From Mariprofundus sp. (GTDB taxonomy: Bacteria > Pseudomonadota > Zetaproteobacteria > Mariprofundales > Mariprofundaceae), in the NCBI GenBank assembly GCA_030951025.1, contig JAUZQK010000097.1, positions 1-50,520 of the forward strand: 50,520 bases of DNA, in the 5' to 3' direction. The stretch's first letter is position 1, and each line of letters starts with the position of its first letter. A model generated the notes under the pieces. It was not told the DNA's origin, searched no databases, and was given only the letters and a program-made list of their open reading frames with translations. Both the position numbers and the translations under genes were made by a program. Positions 8,708-17,400 of this stretch are shown piece after piece.

Positions 8708-9664
8708 ATGCAGCAAGGTGGATTCGTTGATCTACGGCTGAATAACGGTGATAGCGATGAACAAAGTTTTTGGCCGACATTCACCGATATTATGATGGTG
8801 ATTGTGCTGATTTTTTTATTGGCGATGCTGACATTATTGGTAAAAAACATGTATTTGGTGGATCAACTGCGTGCCTCTCTTGAATCGGAGCGTACGGCCA
8901 CAGCCCAAGCTCAATCGACCAGCAACAGAAACACTGCGCTAAATTTACGTCTCAGACATTTAGAAGAAGAATCAGCCATGTTACGCATGCGTTTGATGGA
9001 TCTCGGTGAGGAGCACAGTCGTAGCTTGACGCAGTTGGAGCGCAGTCAGCAGGAAAATAGCAGATTGCAAGCAGATTTATCAACTGCCCGGCAGGCGCGT
9101 AGTGTGGTGCTGGATGAGAAAGCAGAGTTAGAGCGCCAACAGCTTGTATTGCAGCAAACTGCATCTGAATTAGAACAGAATAAAGTGGCGTTAGAGCGAA
9201 ATAAAGTAGCGTTAGAGCAGAATAAAGCGGAACTCATGGCACAGCTGTCTGAACAACAACATCAGTATGAGCTTAATCTGGAAGCGATGGGCTTGTTGCA
9301 AAGCGATAATAAAGCCCAGCTTGCGCGACTCAAGCGTTTGAAATCAGAATATGACAATCTTGAAACAAAGTATAAACGCCTGATTCGTCCGGCGCGTTCC
9401 CCTTTGGGTAAAGCGGTTGTGATTGTGCGTTACCATAAACAAGGCGGTGTGCTGAGTATTGAAATGAGAGGCCCCGGCGATGGGCAATATGTGCCAGTGA
9501 ATGGCATCACATTGCATAAACGTTTATCGGCTCTGCAACAAAAACTCGGCAAGAAGCTGTATGTGCGGATTGTGTTCCCTGATGACAGCGGCCTGTCTTA
9601 TACCGAGGCATGGAATCTGACGGAATCCCTATTGCGCCTGTATGATTATTATTATCAGCAATAA
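8708..9664 (+). CDS. MotB/TolR-like protein with coiled coil, no OmpA domain
   Basis: A 318-aa protein with one membrane helix near its start (about residues 25-48). Just inside it is Asp27 in the sequence WPTFTDIMMVIVLIFLL, where MotB, TolR, ExbD and ZorB carry the proton-binding aspartate. A long alpha-helical region (about 60-225) follows and includes three 7-residue repeats (LEQNKVA type) encoded by 21-bp DNA repeats. The last 90 residues are a compact domain I do not recognise. It lacks the OmpA-type NxxLSxxRA peptidoglycan-binding motif of MotB. It is spaced two bases from the MotA-like gene, so the two are almost certainly made together as a stator-like complex. Confidence 0.7.
   Translation: MQQGGFVDLRLNNGDSDEQSFWPTFTDIMMVIVLIFLLAMLTLLVKNMYLVDQLRASLESERTATAQAQSTSNRNTALNLRLRHLEEESAMLRMRLMDLGEEHSRSLTQLERSQQENSRLQADLSTARQARSVVLDEKAELERQQLVLQQTASELEQNKVALERNKVALEQNKAELMAQLSEQQHQYELNLEAMGLLQSDNKAQLARLKRLKSEYDNLETKYKRLIRPARSPLGKAVVIVRYHKQGGVLSIEMRGPGDGQYVPVNGITLHKRLSALQQKLGKKLYVRIVFPDDSGLSYTEAWNLTESLLRLYDYYYQQ
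9170..9232 (+). repeat. Three 21-bp tandem repeats inside the MotB-like gene
   Basis: Units at 9170-9190, 9191-9211 and 9212-9232 differ by only a few bases. Each encodes one heptad (LEQNKVA, LERNKVA, LEQNKAE). Copy number changes would lengthen or shorten the coiled coil by whole heptads without breaking the frame. Confidence 0.85.
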
Positions 9665-9744
9665 TGCAGTTCTTTAATCGATTATAAAATAGCGCCTCAC
9701 CCTGCTGCGCGGCTCCCAATCTAAGCATAACTTTGGAGTTTTTT

Positions 9745-9885
9745 TATCGCAGAGGAACGCAGAGGAAATCAAGAGCAAAACCTCTATAGTGATGATTGTT
9801 AAGGTTTTTCCTCTGCGTACTTCGCGCCAAGGTGAATTGCGCTTGCGCAAGAGAAAGCACCCTGGGGTGACTCTGCGGTGCAAGG
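9745..9885. repeat. Dispersed GCAGAG-type intergenic repeat, copy A
   Basis: The spacer after the MotB-like gene has CGCAGAGGAACGCAGAGGAA on one side and a matching inverse on the other. ACGCAGAGGAAA (9757-9768) and TTTCCTCTGCGT (9807-9818) are perfect inverted copies. CTCTGCGGTGCAAGGTTTTG follows at about 9871-9890. Related sequences occur at 22021-22062 and, in a diverged CCACAGATGAACGCAGATG form, at 40027-40125. Such repeats are widespread between genes of environmental proteobacteria. No gene is supported between 9665 and 9959. Confidence 0.7.
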
Positions 9886-9910
9886 TTTTGAATCTGTTAT
9901 TGGTAAAGAA

Positions 9911-9948
9911 GAAGGCCTGCCAAGGGGGGAGGGGAGAGGCAGGCCTTC
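9911..9948 (-). terminator. Rho-independent terminator of the 6S RNA gene
   Basis: A perfect 11-bp stem (GAAGGCCTGCC / GGCAGGCCTTC) with a pyrimidine-rich loop on the minus strand is followed by TTCTTT. It lies 12 bases past the 3' end of the 6S-like RNA in the same direction. The plus strand has no T-run after it, so it acts on minus-strand transcripts. Confidence 0.75.
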
Positions 9949-9959
9949 CAGGGGAAAGT

Positions 9960-10127
9960 GTTATTACACTGGCTTTATGACCTATACCGAACTAAACCCT
10001 TCGTTAAGGTGGGCGTTTCGTCCCGACATCAGGTATCCCAAGCAGGGATTCGCAACAGTCAGGATAGATCACTCCCGTTTGGTACGTATAGGCTCAGACG
10101 TATAAGCCATAAAGCCAGTGTAACAAC
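9960..10127 (-). ncRNA. ssrS: 6S RNA (RNA polymerase regulator)
   Basis: 6S RNA binds the sigma70 holoenzyme by mimicking an open promoter. The two ends of this 168-base segment form a nearly perfect 20-bp stem (9960-9979 with 10108-10127). The single A-C mismatch on the plus strand becomes a U-G pair on the minus strand, which points to minus-strand transcription. The stem extends inward by about eight more pairs. Read 5'-3' on the minus strand, the RNA then has CUGAGCC as in E. coli 6S and an open bubble. A UCCUGAC/GUCGGGA stem closes an AUCCC-UGCUU-GGGAU apical hairpin, and ACCUUAACGAAGGGUU forms the small hairpin on the 3' side of the bubble. A terminator follows. The family call comes from structure and remembered motifs, not from a covariance search. 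No zapA or fau neighbour is present. Confidence 0.78.
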
Positions 10128-10177
10128 GTCATCATGTATGAGCATACATCATGCCAGTTGTGCTAATATCGGCCGAA

Positions 10178-10600
10178 TTATATGTCGGCCTGTATGACTT
10201 TTGTAATATGACGGTGAAATGTTGCAATGGATTCGCCATTCTCTTTCATCATTCTATCTGAAATACGAATGCGGTGTTCTTCCAGGATGGTTTCTTTGCT
10301 GAATATATTGCGTATCGCATCCTGGCCGATAAACAACCATGTATATTGATGGAATGGTGTGCCAAAATTGGTGGTGGTCAAAATAATGTGAATATTGTGT
10401 TTGATAAGGTCAATGCCGACACCATCAAAGCTGTAATACAGGCGATAATCTGCGGTACTCTCCTGTAGGATAGCACCGAATTTCAGGCAGTGTGCGCCAT
10501 CAATATACTGTTGATCAAAGATCTGCGTTTCAAGGTGATTGCTGCCAATGGTCGTTTGTATTTGTTTGCCGATATGTGTTTGGTTGATTTTACTATCCAT
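10178..10600 (-). CDS. Hypothetical protein, 140 aa
   Basis: I do not recognise this family. The ATG at 10598-10600 has AGGAG 11 bases upstream. The frame stays open further upstream, to 206 aa, but that part crosses the GATTGA repeat array and has an odd Ser/His/Gln-rich composition, so the shorter start is preferred. The protein is soluble-looking, without signal peptide or membrane helix. Its middle (about 45-105) alternates hydrophobic and polar residues like a small beta-rich domain, and the C-terminus is charged and helical. Codon choice (GGC, CGC, ATT/ATC) resembles its neighbours. It lies just upstream of the 6S RNA gene on the same strand. Confidence 0.6.
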   Translation of the reverse strand: MDSKINQTHIGKQIQTTIGSNHLETQIFDQQYIDGAHCLKFGAILQESTADYRLYYSFDGVGIDLIKHNIHIILTTTNFGTPFHQYTWLFIGQDAIRNIFSKETILEEHRIRISDRMMKENGESIATFHRHITKVIQADI

Positions 10601-10628
10601 GTGGTCGTGTGCTCCTGGTTTGTTTGAT

Positions 10629-10690
10629 GATTGATAAGTCGATTGATAAAAGTGGATAAAGCATGATTGATGCCATGATTGAGATTGATA
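10629..10690. repeat. GATTGA direct-repeat array with 12-bp period
   Basis: GATTGA occurs at 10629, 10641, 10665, 10677 and 10683, with a degenerate TGGATA filling the 10653 slot, so the phase is 12 bases. The first two units extend to GATTGATAA. The array lies between the divergent 140-aa gene (start 10600) and the DUF1841 operon (start 10838), where iteron-like or operator-like sites would sit. The rest of 10601-10837 shows no gene. Confidence 0.55.
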
Positions 10691-10837
10691 TTCAGATCGG
10701 GATGTTGATGGGCTTGCAGATATGTTGACGCTGCTGATGTCAAAATCTGTACGCTGCCACGTTGTGATTAAATATTTATCTTTCATTGCTCCGATCATGT
10801 TACTATTTCGATGTAAGATAACTGGAGGATAAACACA

Positions 10838-11308
10838 TTGGCCAATGCAGAGAACTCAACCAGCCGGGAACATGCCGCAAGCCGTGATCAATTGCGCGCG
10901 CATCGACAGGTATTTTGGGATGCGTGGCATAAAGCGCAGGCCGATTTGCCGCTGAATGCATTGGAAGTGCGCATTGCCCGGGTGATTCAGATGCATCCGG
11001 AATATCACTGTTTTTTTGATGATATGGATGATTTTCTTGAACGTGACTTTCAGGTCGATGATGGCATGAATCCATATTTGCATCTCTCGCTGCACCTGGC
11101 TTTAGAAGAGCAGGCGGCAACCAAGCACCCGCCTGAAATGGCGCGCGCATTGCATCACTTGATGACTGCTGATGACTTGGAACGTCATGATGCACTGCAC
11201 AAGATTCTCGAAATATTGGCTGAGACAGTCTACCAGTCGCAGCGCGGTGGTATTGAGCCGGATGTATCTGCTTATGCCGAGCAACTCAAGGGGTTGGTGA
11301 AATTATGA
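10838..11308 (+). CDS. DUF1841 family protein
   Basis: A 156-aa soluble protein of the DUF1841 family, recognised from an N-terminal R-x7-W-x6-LPL-x3-E pattern, the MHPEYH segment (about residues 48-53) and the NPYLHLSLHLALEEQ segment (about 77-91). Its function is unknown; the conserved histidines and acidic residues could bind metal. The start is a TTG at 10838, preceded by TGGAGG (about 10822-10827). No ATG lies near. Its stop overlaps the next ATG (ATGA). It is the first gene of a four-gene run ending in the AddA-like helicase, so a link to DNA metabolism is possible but unproven. Confidence 0.8.
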   Translation: MANAENSTSREHAASRDQLRAHRQVFWDAWHKAQADLPLNALEVRIARVIQMHPEYHCFFDDMDDFLERDFQVDDGMNPYLHLSLHLALEEQAATKHPPEMARALHHLMTADDLERHDALHKILEILAETVYQSQRGGIEPDVSAYAEQLKGLVKL

Positions 11309-11637
11309 TTCGAAGTTTATTTGTAGCGCTATTTTTCTTCTTTGGCCCAGCTTTGTTGCTGTTCATGCTGCGCAATCTCACCTTGCTGCTGCTTTTACGA
11401 GCCAAAAAGAAACACGAACAAGTCTCTGAACCGGAGGTGATTGATATCACTCCGGTCAAAAAAGATCGCGCACCGAACTGGTTTTATGCCATTGTTATCA
11501 TCGTTAGCCTGGCCAGTGCGGTGACTGTATTCATCCATTTGCAGCAGACTGATGATGCTACGATCAAGCATTATGTACCCGCCTATGTCGATGAATCAGG
11601 CAACATTGTGACTGGCGGCTGGAAAGGTAAAGAGTGA
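11305..11637 (+). CDS. Small two-helix inner-membrane protein
   Basis: A 110-aa protein with hydrophobic helices at about residues 5-32 and 61-82, joined by a charged cytoplasmic loop. A short C-terminal tail contains YVPAYVDESGNIVTGG, somewhat like DUF6111-type proteins, but I am not sure of the family. Translation is coupled to the DUF1841 gene by an ATGA overlap, and the AddB-like gene begins one base after its stop. Function unknown. Confidence 0.65.
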   Translation: MIRSLFVALFFFFGPALLLFMLRNLTLLLLLRAKKKHEQVSEPEVIDITPVKKDRAPNWFYAIVIIVSLASAVTVFIHLQQTDDATIKHYVPAYVDESGNIVTGGWKGKE

Positions 11638-11638
11638 C

Positions 11639-14419
11639 TTGCAGCACGATGATTACGACTTGAATTCGGCGGATGCAAAACGCCATCCATTGATGAAATC
11701 TGAAACATTGAATATCCCTGTCGTTGATCATGCACAATTATCAGAACATCTGCAGTCCGGTGCATTGCTATTAACCGCTTCAGCACAATTGGCGGTGGAC
11801 TGGAAACGGCGTTTGATTTCAGCTGCTGATGATGGGGTTTGTGAGACACCGGCAGTATTGGGTTGGCAGGCATGGTTGAACGGATTACTGGCGGGCAATG
11901 ATCTGATGCCGGTGTGCTTGAACCGGGCACAGGAAGATTGGCTTTGGCAGCAGGTGATTCGTGATGATTTATCACAACAAGACAATCATTCAATGCAGAG
12001 CGAGGCATCAGTGCGTGGGCTGGCGAGGCATGCGCGTACAGCTTATGGCTTGATGCAGGAATATTGCATTGATGTTGCCGAATTGAACTTTTCGGGTGAA
12101 GAGGCTGATGCCTTATCGGGCTGGATTGCCGCGCTGCATGAACGCCTGGCGGGTGATCAGTTGGAAGGGCGTTTGTTGGCTGCCGATGTAGCCCGGCAAT
12201 TGTCGCAATATATCGATGTTATCGAGCCGCCTGCATCAATCATATTGGCGGGATTTGATGTGTTTACGCCGATGCAGCAACAGCTGTTGTTGCTCTTGCA
12301 GCAATCAGGTTTAGAGCTGATGCAGCTGCAGCCTGACTCGCAGAAGGCCATCAGTCAGTTGTTTGAATGCGCCGATGCTCAGGCTGAATGTGATCATATT
12401 GGTTTGCGTATCAGGGCTTTATTGCAGGCTGATCCGCATGCGCGAATCGCCATTGCCAGCTCTGAATCGCTGACAGATACAGCGCTGTTGAAACGAACAC
12501 TGAATGAGCTACTGATGCCGGAGCTGCGTTGTGATCTGTCGAGTTCAATGCAGGCGGTGGTGGTGGCCGGTGATGCTCTGAGTGATGCAGCGATGATTCG
12601 GCAATTGCTGCACACGCTCTCCTTGGCGGGTGAGTTTTCACTTTCATTTGATGCTTTTTCAATGCTGTTGTTTGCACCCTGGGTGAAGGGTTTTGAGGCG
12701 GAACGGTTCCAGCGTGCTGCGCTGGATGCAACATTTCGAAAGCAGAATCGTCATCGCTTGCGTTTTAATAATCTATTGAGCTCTTCATCGGTCAAGGCGT
12801 TGCCGGAGTTACTGGCGGTGTTGAAGGTGTTGGCCGGCTGGAATAAAAACAAACGCTCGGCCCATGATTGGGTGGAGGCGGTGCATGGCTTGCTGAAAAG
12901 CACTGGTTTTGTGCAGTTTTTTACAGACTCAGATGTGCAGAAGCCGCGTAGCAACAATGAGATCAGGCAGATGAATGCGTTTCGTGATGTGTTGATTGCA
13001 TTGGTGGCGGTGGATTTGTTTGAAAAAACACTGTCATGGTCTCAATTTTTGTCGTTGTTGCGCAGCAGTTGTACCGAAGTGCAGTTGGCAGAGAGTGCAA
13101 AATATGCCAATGTGGTGGTATTGCCATTGGCACAGATGTCTGGTTTGCAGTTTGATCATGTGTTTGTGATGGGTATGGATGAAGAATCCTTTCCACCCGC
13201 TGCACGCCCATATCCCTTGTTGCCAAACAGTCTGCAACAGAAATATGCGTTGCCGATGAGTCATGGGGCCATTGTATTTGAATCATCTCAAAAGCTGTGG
13301 GCATCGGTATTGCGGGCGGCACCTCAAGTGGAGATATCGTTTGCCAGCCAGCGTGATGATAAGGCCTTGTTGGCCTCACCATTTGTGGCTGAGCTTGAAA
13401 TACAGGCCTGCGATAGGCTGGATGTGCAAACGAGCCGTTTGGCGATGCAGGCCTTTGATGATATCTCGGCCGTGCCCTTGCCGTCGGATCAGTTGGTTAA
13501 AGGTGGTACGGCGATTATTAAACATCAGTCGGCTTGCCCATTCAGAGCGTTTGCTACCCATCGTTTGGCTATTGTGGCACTGGATGAAACAGCACCGGGT
13601 ATTGCGCCGAGCAGCAAAGGTTCGTTGATTCATCTGGCGTTGGAATATATCTGGCAGCAGTTGCAGCATCAGCATGCCTTGGCGGCACTGACAGATGCGG
13701 AGCTGATAAGCTTGCTGGATGCAGCTATTGATCATGCATGGCAGAACGCTTTTGTGGTGACGGATAGCAGGGCACGTGAGTATGAAAAAAAACGTATGCG
13801 GTCTGTATTGCAGGAATGGTTGGCGCTAGAATTGCAGCGGCCAGCTTTTAGAGTGGCAGGCATTGAAAAGCAGTATGTCATGCGTTTGCCGGAATCGGCT
13901 GAGCAACAATTTAGTGTGCATATCAAAGTGGATCGCATGGATGTCGATGGTTCGGGGCGTACTGTGTTGATCGATTATAAAACCGGAGCCAAGCAGTCAA
14001 GCAAGACATGGTTGCCGGATGAAATGCATGCGCGAATCGAAGAGCCGCAGTTGCCGCAATATGCTTTGGCTGCTGATCTAGGGCCGGATGATGCGGTGGC
14101 TTTTGCACGGGTGCGCAATGGCGATATGTCTTTTGAGGGTTTATGCGGTGATGACATTGGCATCAAAGGTGTTGTGGCCTGTGATGGTAAACGTGGCCTG
14201 CCTGATGATTGGCAGACGGTGTTGGATGATTGGCAAAGCTCGATCAATGCATTGGCAAGCGAGTTTGTTGAAGGGCGTTGCGATGTGTCACCACGCGATG
14301 CCGGAGCCTGCAAGTATTGCGGCCTTGAAGCAGTTTGCAGGATTGAGGAAATGGGTGATGCCGCAGGATCAATTGGTCTGGGTGATGGCTCAGTTGATAA
14401 GTCAGGTGATGGCTCATGA
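11639..14419 (+). CDS. AddB-like PD-(D/E)XK nuclease with Fe-S cluster
   Basis: A 926-aa protein of the type called 'probable DNA repair protein', which pairs with UvrD/AddA helicases. The N-terminal two thirds look like the degenerate helicase fold of AddB. The C-terminus (about 620-905) is a RecB-type nuclease with Asp765 (KVDRMD) and Asp779-Tyr-Lys781 (LIDYKTG). Cys633 before it and the trio Cys891, Cys894 and Cys900 after it match the four cysteines that hold the AddB 4Fe-4S cluster. The TTG at 11639 is one base past the previous stop; ATG 11693 is an alternative. The C-terminal tail has a short GDGS repeat. Its TGA overlaps the helicase ATG, and the two should form one double-strand-break-processing complex. 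Confidence 0.85.
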   Translation: MQHDDYDLNSADAKRHPLMKSETLNIPVVDHAQLSEHLQSGALLLTASAQLAVDWKRRLISAADDGVCETPAVLGWQAWLNGLLAGNDLMPVCLNRAQEDWLWQQVIRDDLSQQDNHSMQSEASVRGLARHARTAYGLMQEYCIDVAELNFSGEEADALSGWIAALHERLAGDQLEGRLLAADVARQLSQYIDVIEPPASIILAGFDVFTPMQQQLLLLLQQSGLELMQLQPDSQKAISQLFECADAQAECDHIGLRIRALLQADPHARIAIASSESLTDTALLKRTLNELLMPELRCDLSSSMQAVVVAGDALSDAAMIRQLLHTLSLAGEFSLSFDAFSMLLFAPWVKGFEAERFQRAALDATFRKQNRHRLRFNNLLSSSSVKALPELLAVLKVLAGWNKNKRSAHDWVEAVHGLLKSTGFVQFFTDSDVQKPRSNNEIRQMNAFRDVLIALVAVDLFEKTLSWSQFLSLLRSSCTEVQLAESAKYANVVVLPLAQMSGLQFDHVFVMGMDEESFPPAARPYPLLPNSLQQKYALPMSHGAIVFESSQKLWASVLRAAPQVEISFASQRDDKALLASPFVAELEIQACDRLDVQTSRLAMQAFDDISAVPLPSDQLVKGGTAIIKHQSACPFRAFATHRLAIVALDETAPGIAPSSKGSLIHLALEYIWQQLQHQHALAALTDAELISLLDAAIDHAWQNAFVVTDSRAREYEKKRMRSVLQEWLALELQRPAFRVAGIEKQYVMRLPESAEQQFSVHIKVDRMDVDGSGRTVLIDYKTGAKQSSKTWLPDEMHARIEEPQLPQYALAADLGPDDAVAFARVRNGDMSFEGLCGDDIGIKGVVACDGKRGLPDDWQTVLDDWQSSINALASEFVEGRCDVSPRDAGACKYCGLEAVCRIEEMGDAAGSIGLGDGSVDKSGDGS

Positions 14420-17400
14420 GTGCTGACATCCGTTTAAAAGCACGCCATCCGGGTGGCTCATTTCTAGTACAGGCACCGGCAGGTTCCGGTAAAACAGAAT
14501 TATTAACCCAGCGTATTCTAGCATTGCTGGCCATCGTTGATGAGCCGGAAGAGATCCTGGCTCTTACTTTTACCCGCAAGGCCGCAGCTGAAATGCGCAA
14601 GCGGGTGCTCGAATCATTAAGCGCAGCCAAACCTGATCCATGCGAAAGCCATAAAATGGAGACGTGGTTATTGGCGCAGCAAGCCATGGCACATTCGAGA
14701 GAACGGGGCTGGCATTTGCTGCAGCACGCGGCGCGTTTGCGCATCATGACAATTGATAGCCTAAGTCATGGGCTGGCGCGGCAACTACCCTTGCTGTCTG
14801 GTTTTGGTGCCATGCCATCACCATCGGAGCATGTGCAACAGAGTTACCGTGATGCGGCGGAAGCTGCATTGAATGAAGCGATGGCTGATTTTTCTGAAGA
14901 TGCTGAGTGCGTATTGCTGCATCAGGATCATAATGCGGTGGCCGTGATTGGGCTGATGGCCGATATGTTGGCCAAACGCGAGCAGTGGCTGGATCAGATT
15001 GCCATGCATGGCCGAGATATGAATGCTTTGCGCCAAATGCTGGAATCCAATCTGGCCGATATTATGCAGCAGCAGTTGGCTGATTGTGAAACGCTGTTGC
15101 CGATTGAGCTTAAACATGAGCTGCCAGCCTTGATGCGTTTTGCCGGTGAACAGCGGGGTGATGATGCGCTGCAAGAGATCCATGCATGGCCTGCAGTAGC
15201 ACTGGACAGGCTTGAACAATGGCAGTTGATCGCAGACTTTTTATTGACGGCGACAGGACCTTCTTTTCGAAAAGCCGGTGGTGTGAACGTACGTCTGGGT
15301 TTTCCAGCTGGTAAAAGCTTTGTTGAAATGAAAGATCAGTTTAAATCGCTGCTTGATATATTGGCCGATCAATCAATGCTGGCAGAATCATTGCATGGCT
15401 TGCGTCAACTGCCTGAAAAAGCACAAATGGATGATCAACAATGGCAGGTGTTGAAATCGTTATTCCTGTTGCTGGTGTTGGCCAATAAACATTTGCAGCA
15501 ACAGTTCAGTCAGCAGGGTGAGGCGGATTTCACCGAGATTGCGTTGCGGGCAATGGATGCGTTGGGTGCCAATGATGCAGCGCCGGGTGATTTGTTGATG
15601 AAGCTGGATTATCGCATTCATCATATTTTAGTCGATGAATTTCAGGATACATCGCATTTGCAAATGCATTTGTTGCAGTGTTTGACTGCCGGTTGGCAGG
15701 CTGGTGATGGTAGAGATCGTAGCCTGTTTCTGGTGGGTGATCCGATGCAGTCCATTTACCGTTTTCGCAAAGCTGAAGTCGGTTTATTTCTCAATACAGC
15801 CAACAATGATGCGGGTTTACCAGCTATTGAAGCGCTACGGCTGGAACGAAACTTTCGTTCTTCACCGGCCATTGTGGATTGGGTGAACAGGGCATTTAAG
15901 TCGGTTTTTTCAGATAAGCAGGATGTGATCTCCGGTGCTGTGCCTCATGCGCCGGCTGTGGCGGCACTCTCGCATGATGGGGCTGTGAATCTGCATTTAC
16001 AACATGCTCAAGATACTGCACTGGAAGCTGAACATATTGTTGCACTGGTGGCCAAGGCACTGGCTGATGGTAAACGGGCTCAGCAGAGCGGCGAGCGGGA
16101 TAAGGTTTTTCGTATTGGTATTCTGGCACGTTCACGCAAACATTTGCATGTGCTGATGCCGGCTTTGCAGGCTGCGGGTGTTGCTTTTCGAGCAATCAAA
16201 ATCCTGCCTCTGGATAGTCGGCCGGAAGTGCGATTGTTGCGGGCATTGTTGCGGGCACTGTTGCATCCTGCCGATCGCTTATCCTGGGCTGCATTATTGC
16301 GCTCACCATGTTGTGGTCTAGAGAGTTATGATTTGCATGTATTAATGGCTGGTGGTCGCACTGATCGCTCTGATCAAGCGGATGGCGCTGGATCTTCAGA
16401 TGATTCCGTCTGGCAGTTGATTGAAAACACAGCGCTGATTCAACAGCTCAGTATGGATGCTCAGGCACGCATTGCTTTTATACGTAAGGCATTGGCTCCG
16501 TGTGTGTTACATAGCGGTAAAGTGGCTGTGCGTGATTTGTTGCATAAGGCCTGGTTGCGTCTATCCATGCCCGCTTTGATTGATGCAACAGCCAGCCTGA
16601 ATGTGGATGCGGCATTGGCTTTGCTGGAATCGTTACAGCAGGGCGGACGCATTGATTTTGCCTTGTTCGATGCAGGGCTCGAGAAACTCTATGCGGCAGC
16701 GGATGTATCCGAAGCGGCTGCGCAAGTGGAATTGCTGACCATGCATGGAGCCAAGGGCTTGCAGTGGGATATGGTTATTTTGCCTGGCCTTGGACATAAA
16801 GGGGCCGGAGCCGATACACCATTGTTGGCCTTTAGTGAGGTGCCAAGTCCTGGTGGAGCGATGCCGTTGATGGCTGCAAAGGCATCGACGCGTCAAAAGG
16901 ATGCGTTGTATGCTTTGGTCAACGGCATAGAGAAAAGTAAAGACAACAATGAAATAAAGCGTTTGCTGTATGTGGCCTGCACACGGCCGGAAACATTGTT
17001 GCACATGTTTGGCCATGTGAATGGGCAGAGTGGTTTGGCCACGTCCGGCTCATTGTTACAGCTTTTGCTCGGCGCTGATGCTGATTGTTTTGGTGCGCGG
17101 TTATGGCATGTGGAGGGGCATGAAAGCAGTGCTTCTTCCGCTCAGATGGCGCTGCAACGGGTGGCTGATGTGTCAGCGTTGTTAGAAGAAACAGATACGG
17201 ATGATGGTGTTCAGCAGCAAAAAAGTGAATTGGCTGAAACCGAATATGTTTGGGCTGGTGCGGAAGCCGCGCCAGTCGGCAATGTGCTGCATGCAGCATT
17301 GCAGCATGTGGCCGAGCTTGGTTTTGAACATTGGAGTGATGATCATCAAAAGGCTGAGCTAAAAGCGATGAGACGGTTGCTGATGGCTGAAGGCTTGTCC

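Noticed and set aside
7752-9664. A complete Zorya defence system
   Set aside because: The pair resembles ZorA/ZorB only in general layout. No ZorC, ZorD or ZorE gene follows; a repeat and 6S RNA come next.
9690-9720. Similarity between CACCCTGCTGCGCGG here and CTTACCCTGCCGCGCAG at the window end
   Set aside because: The match is too short and imperfect to claim a shared element.
9960-10127. Reading the 20-bp inverted repeats as ends of a MITE or as an integron attC site
   Set aside because: No target duplication or attC core sites are visible, and the interior pairs as 6S RNA with a matching terminator.
10601-10798. Upstream extension of the 140-aa minus-strand gene to 206 aa
   Set aside because: The added part is the GATTGA repeat array read as protein, is Ser/His/Gln-rich, and the internal ATG has a Shine-Dalgarno sequence.
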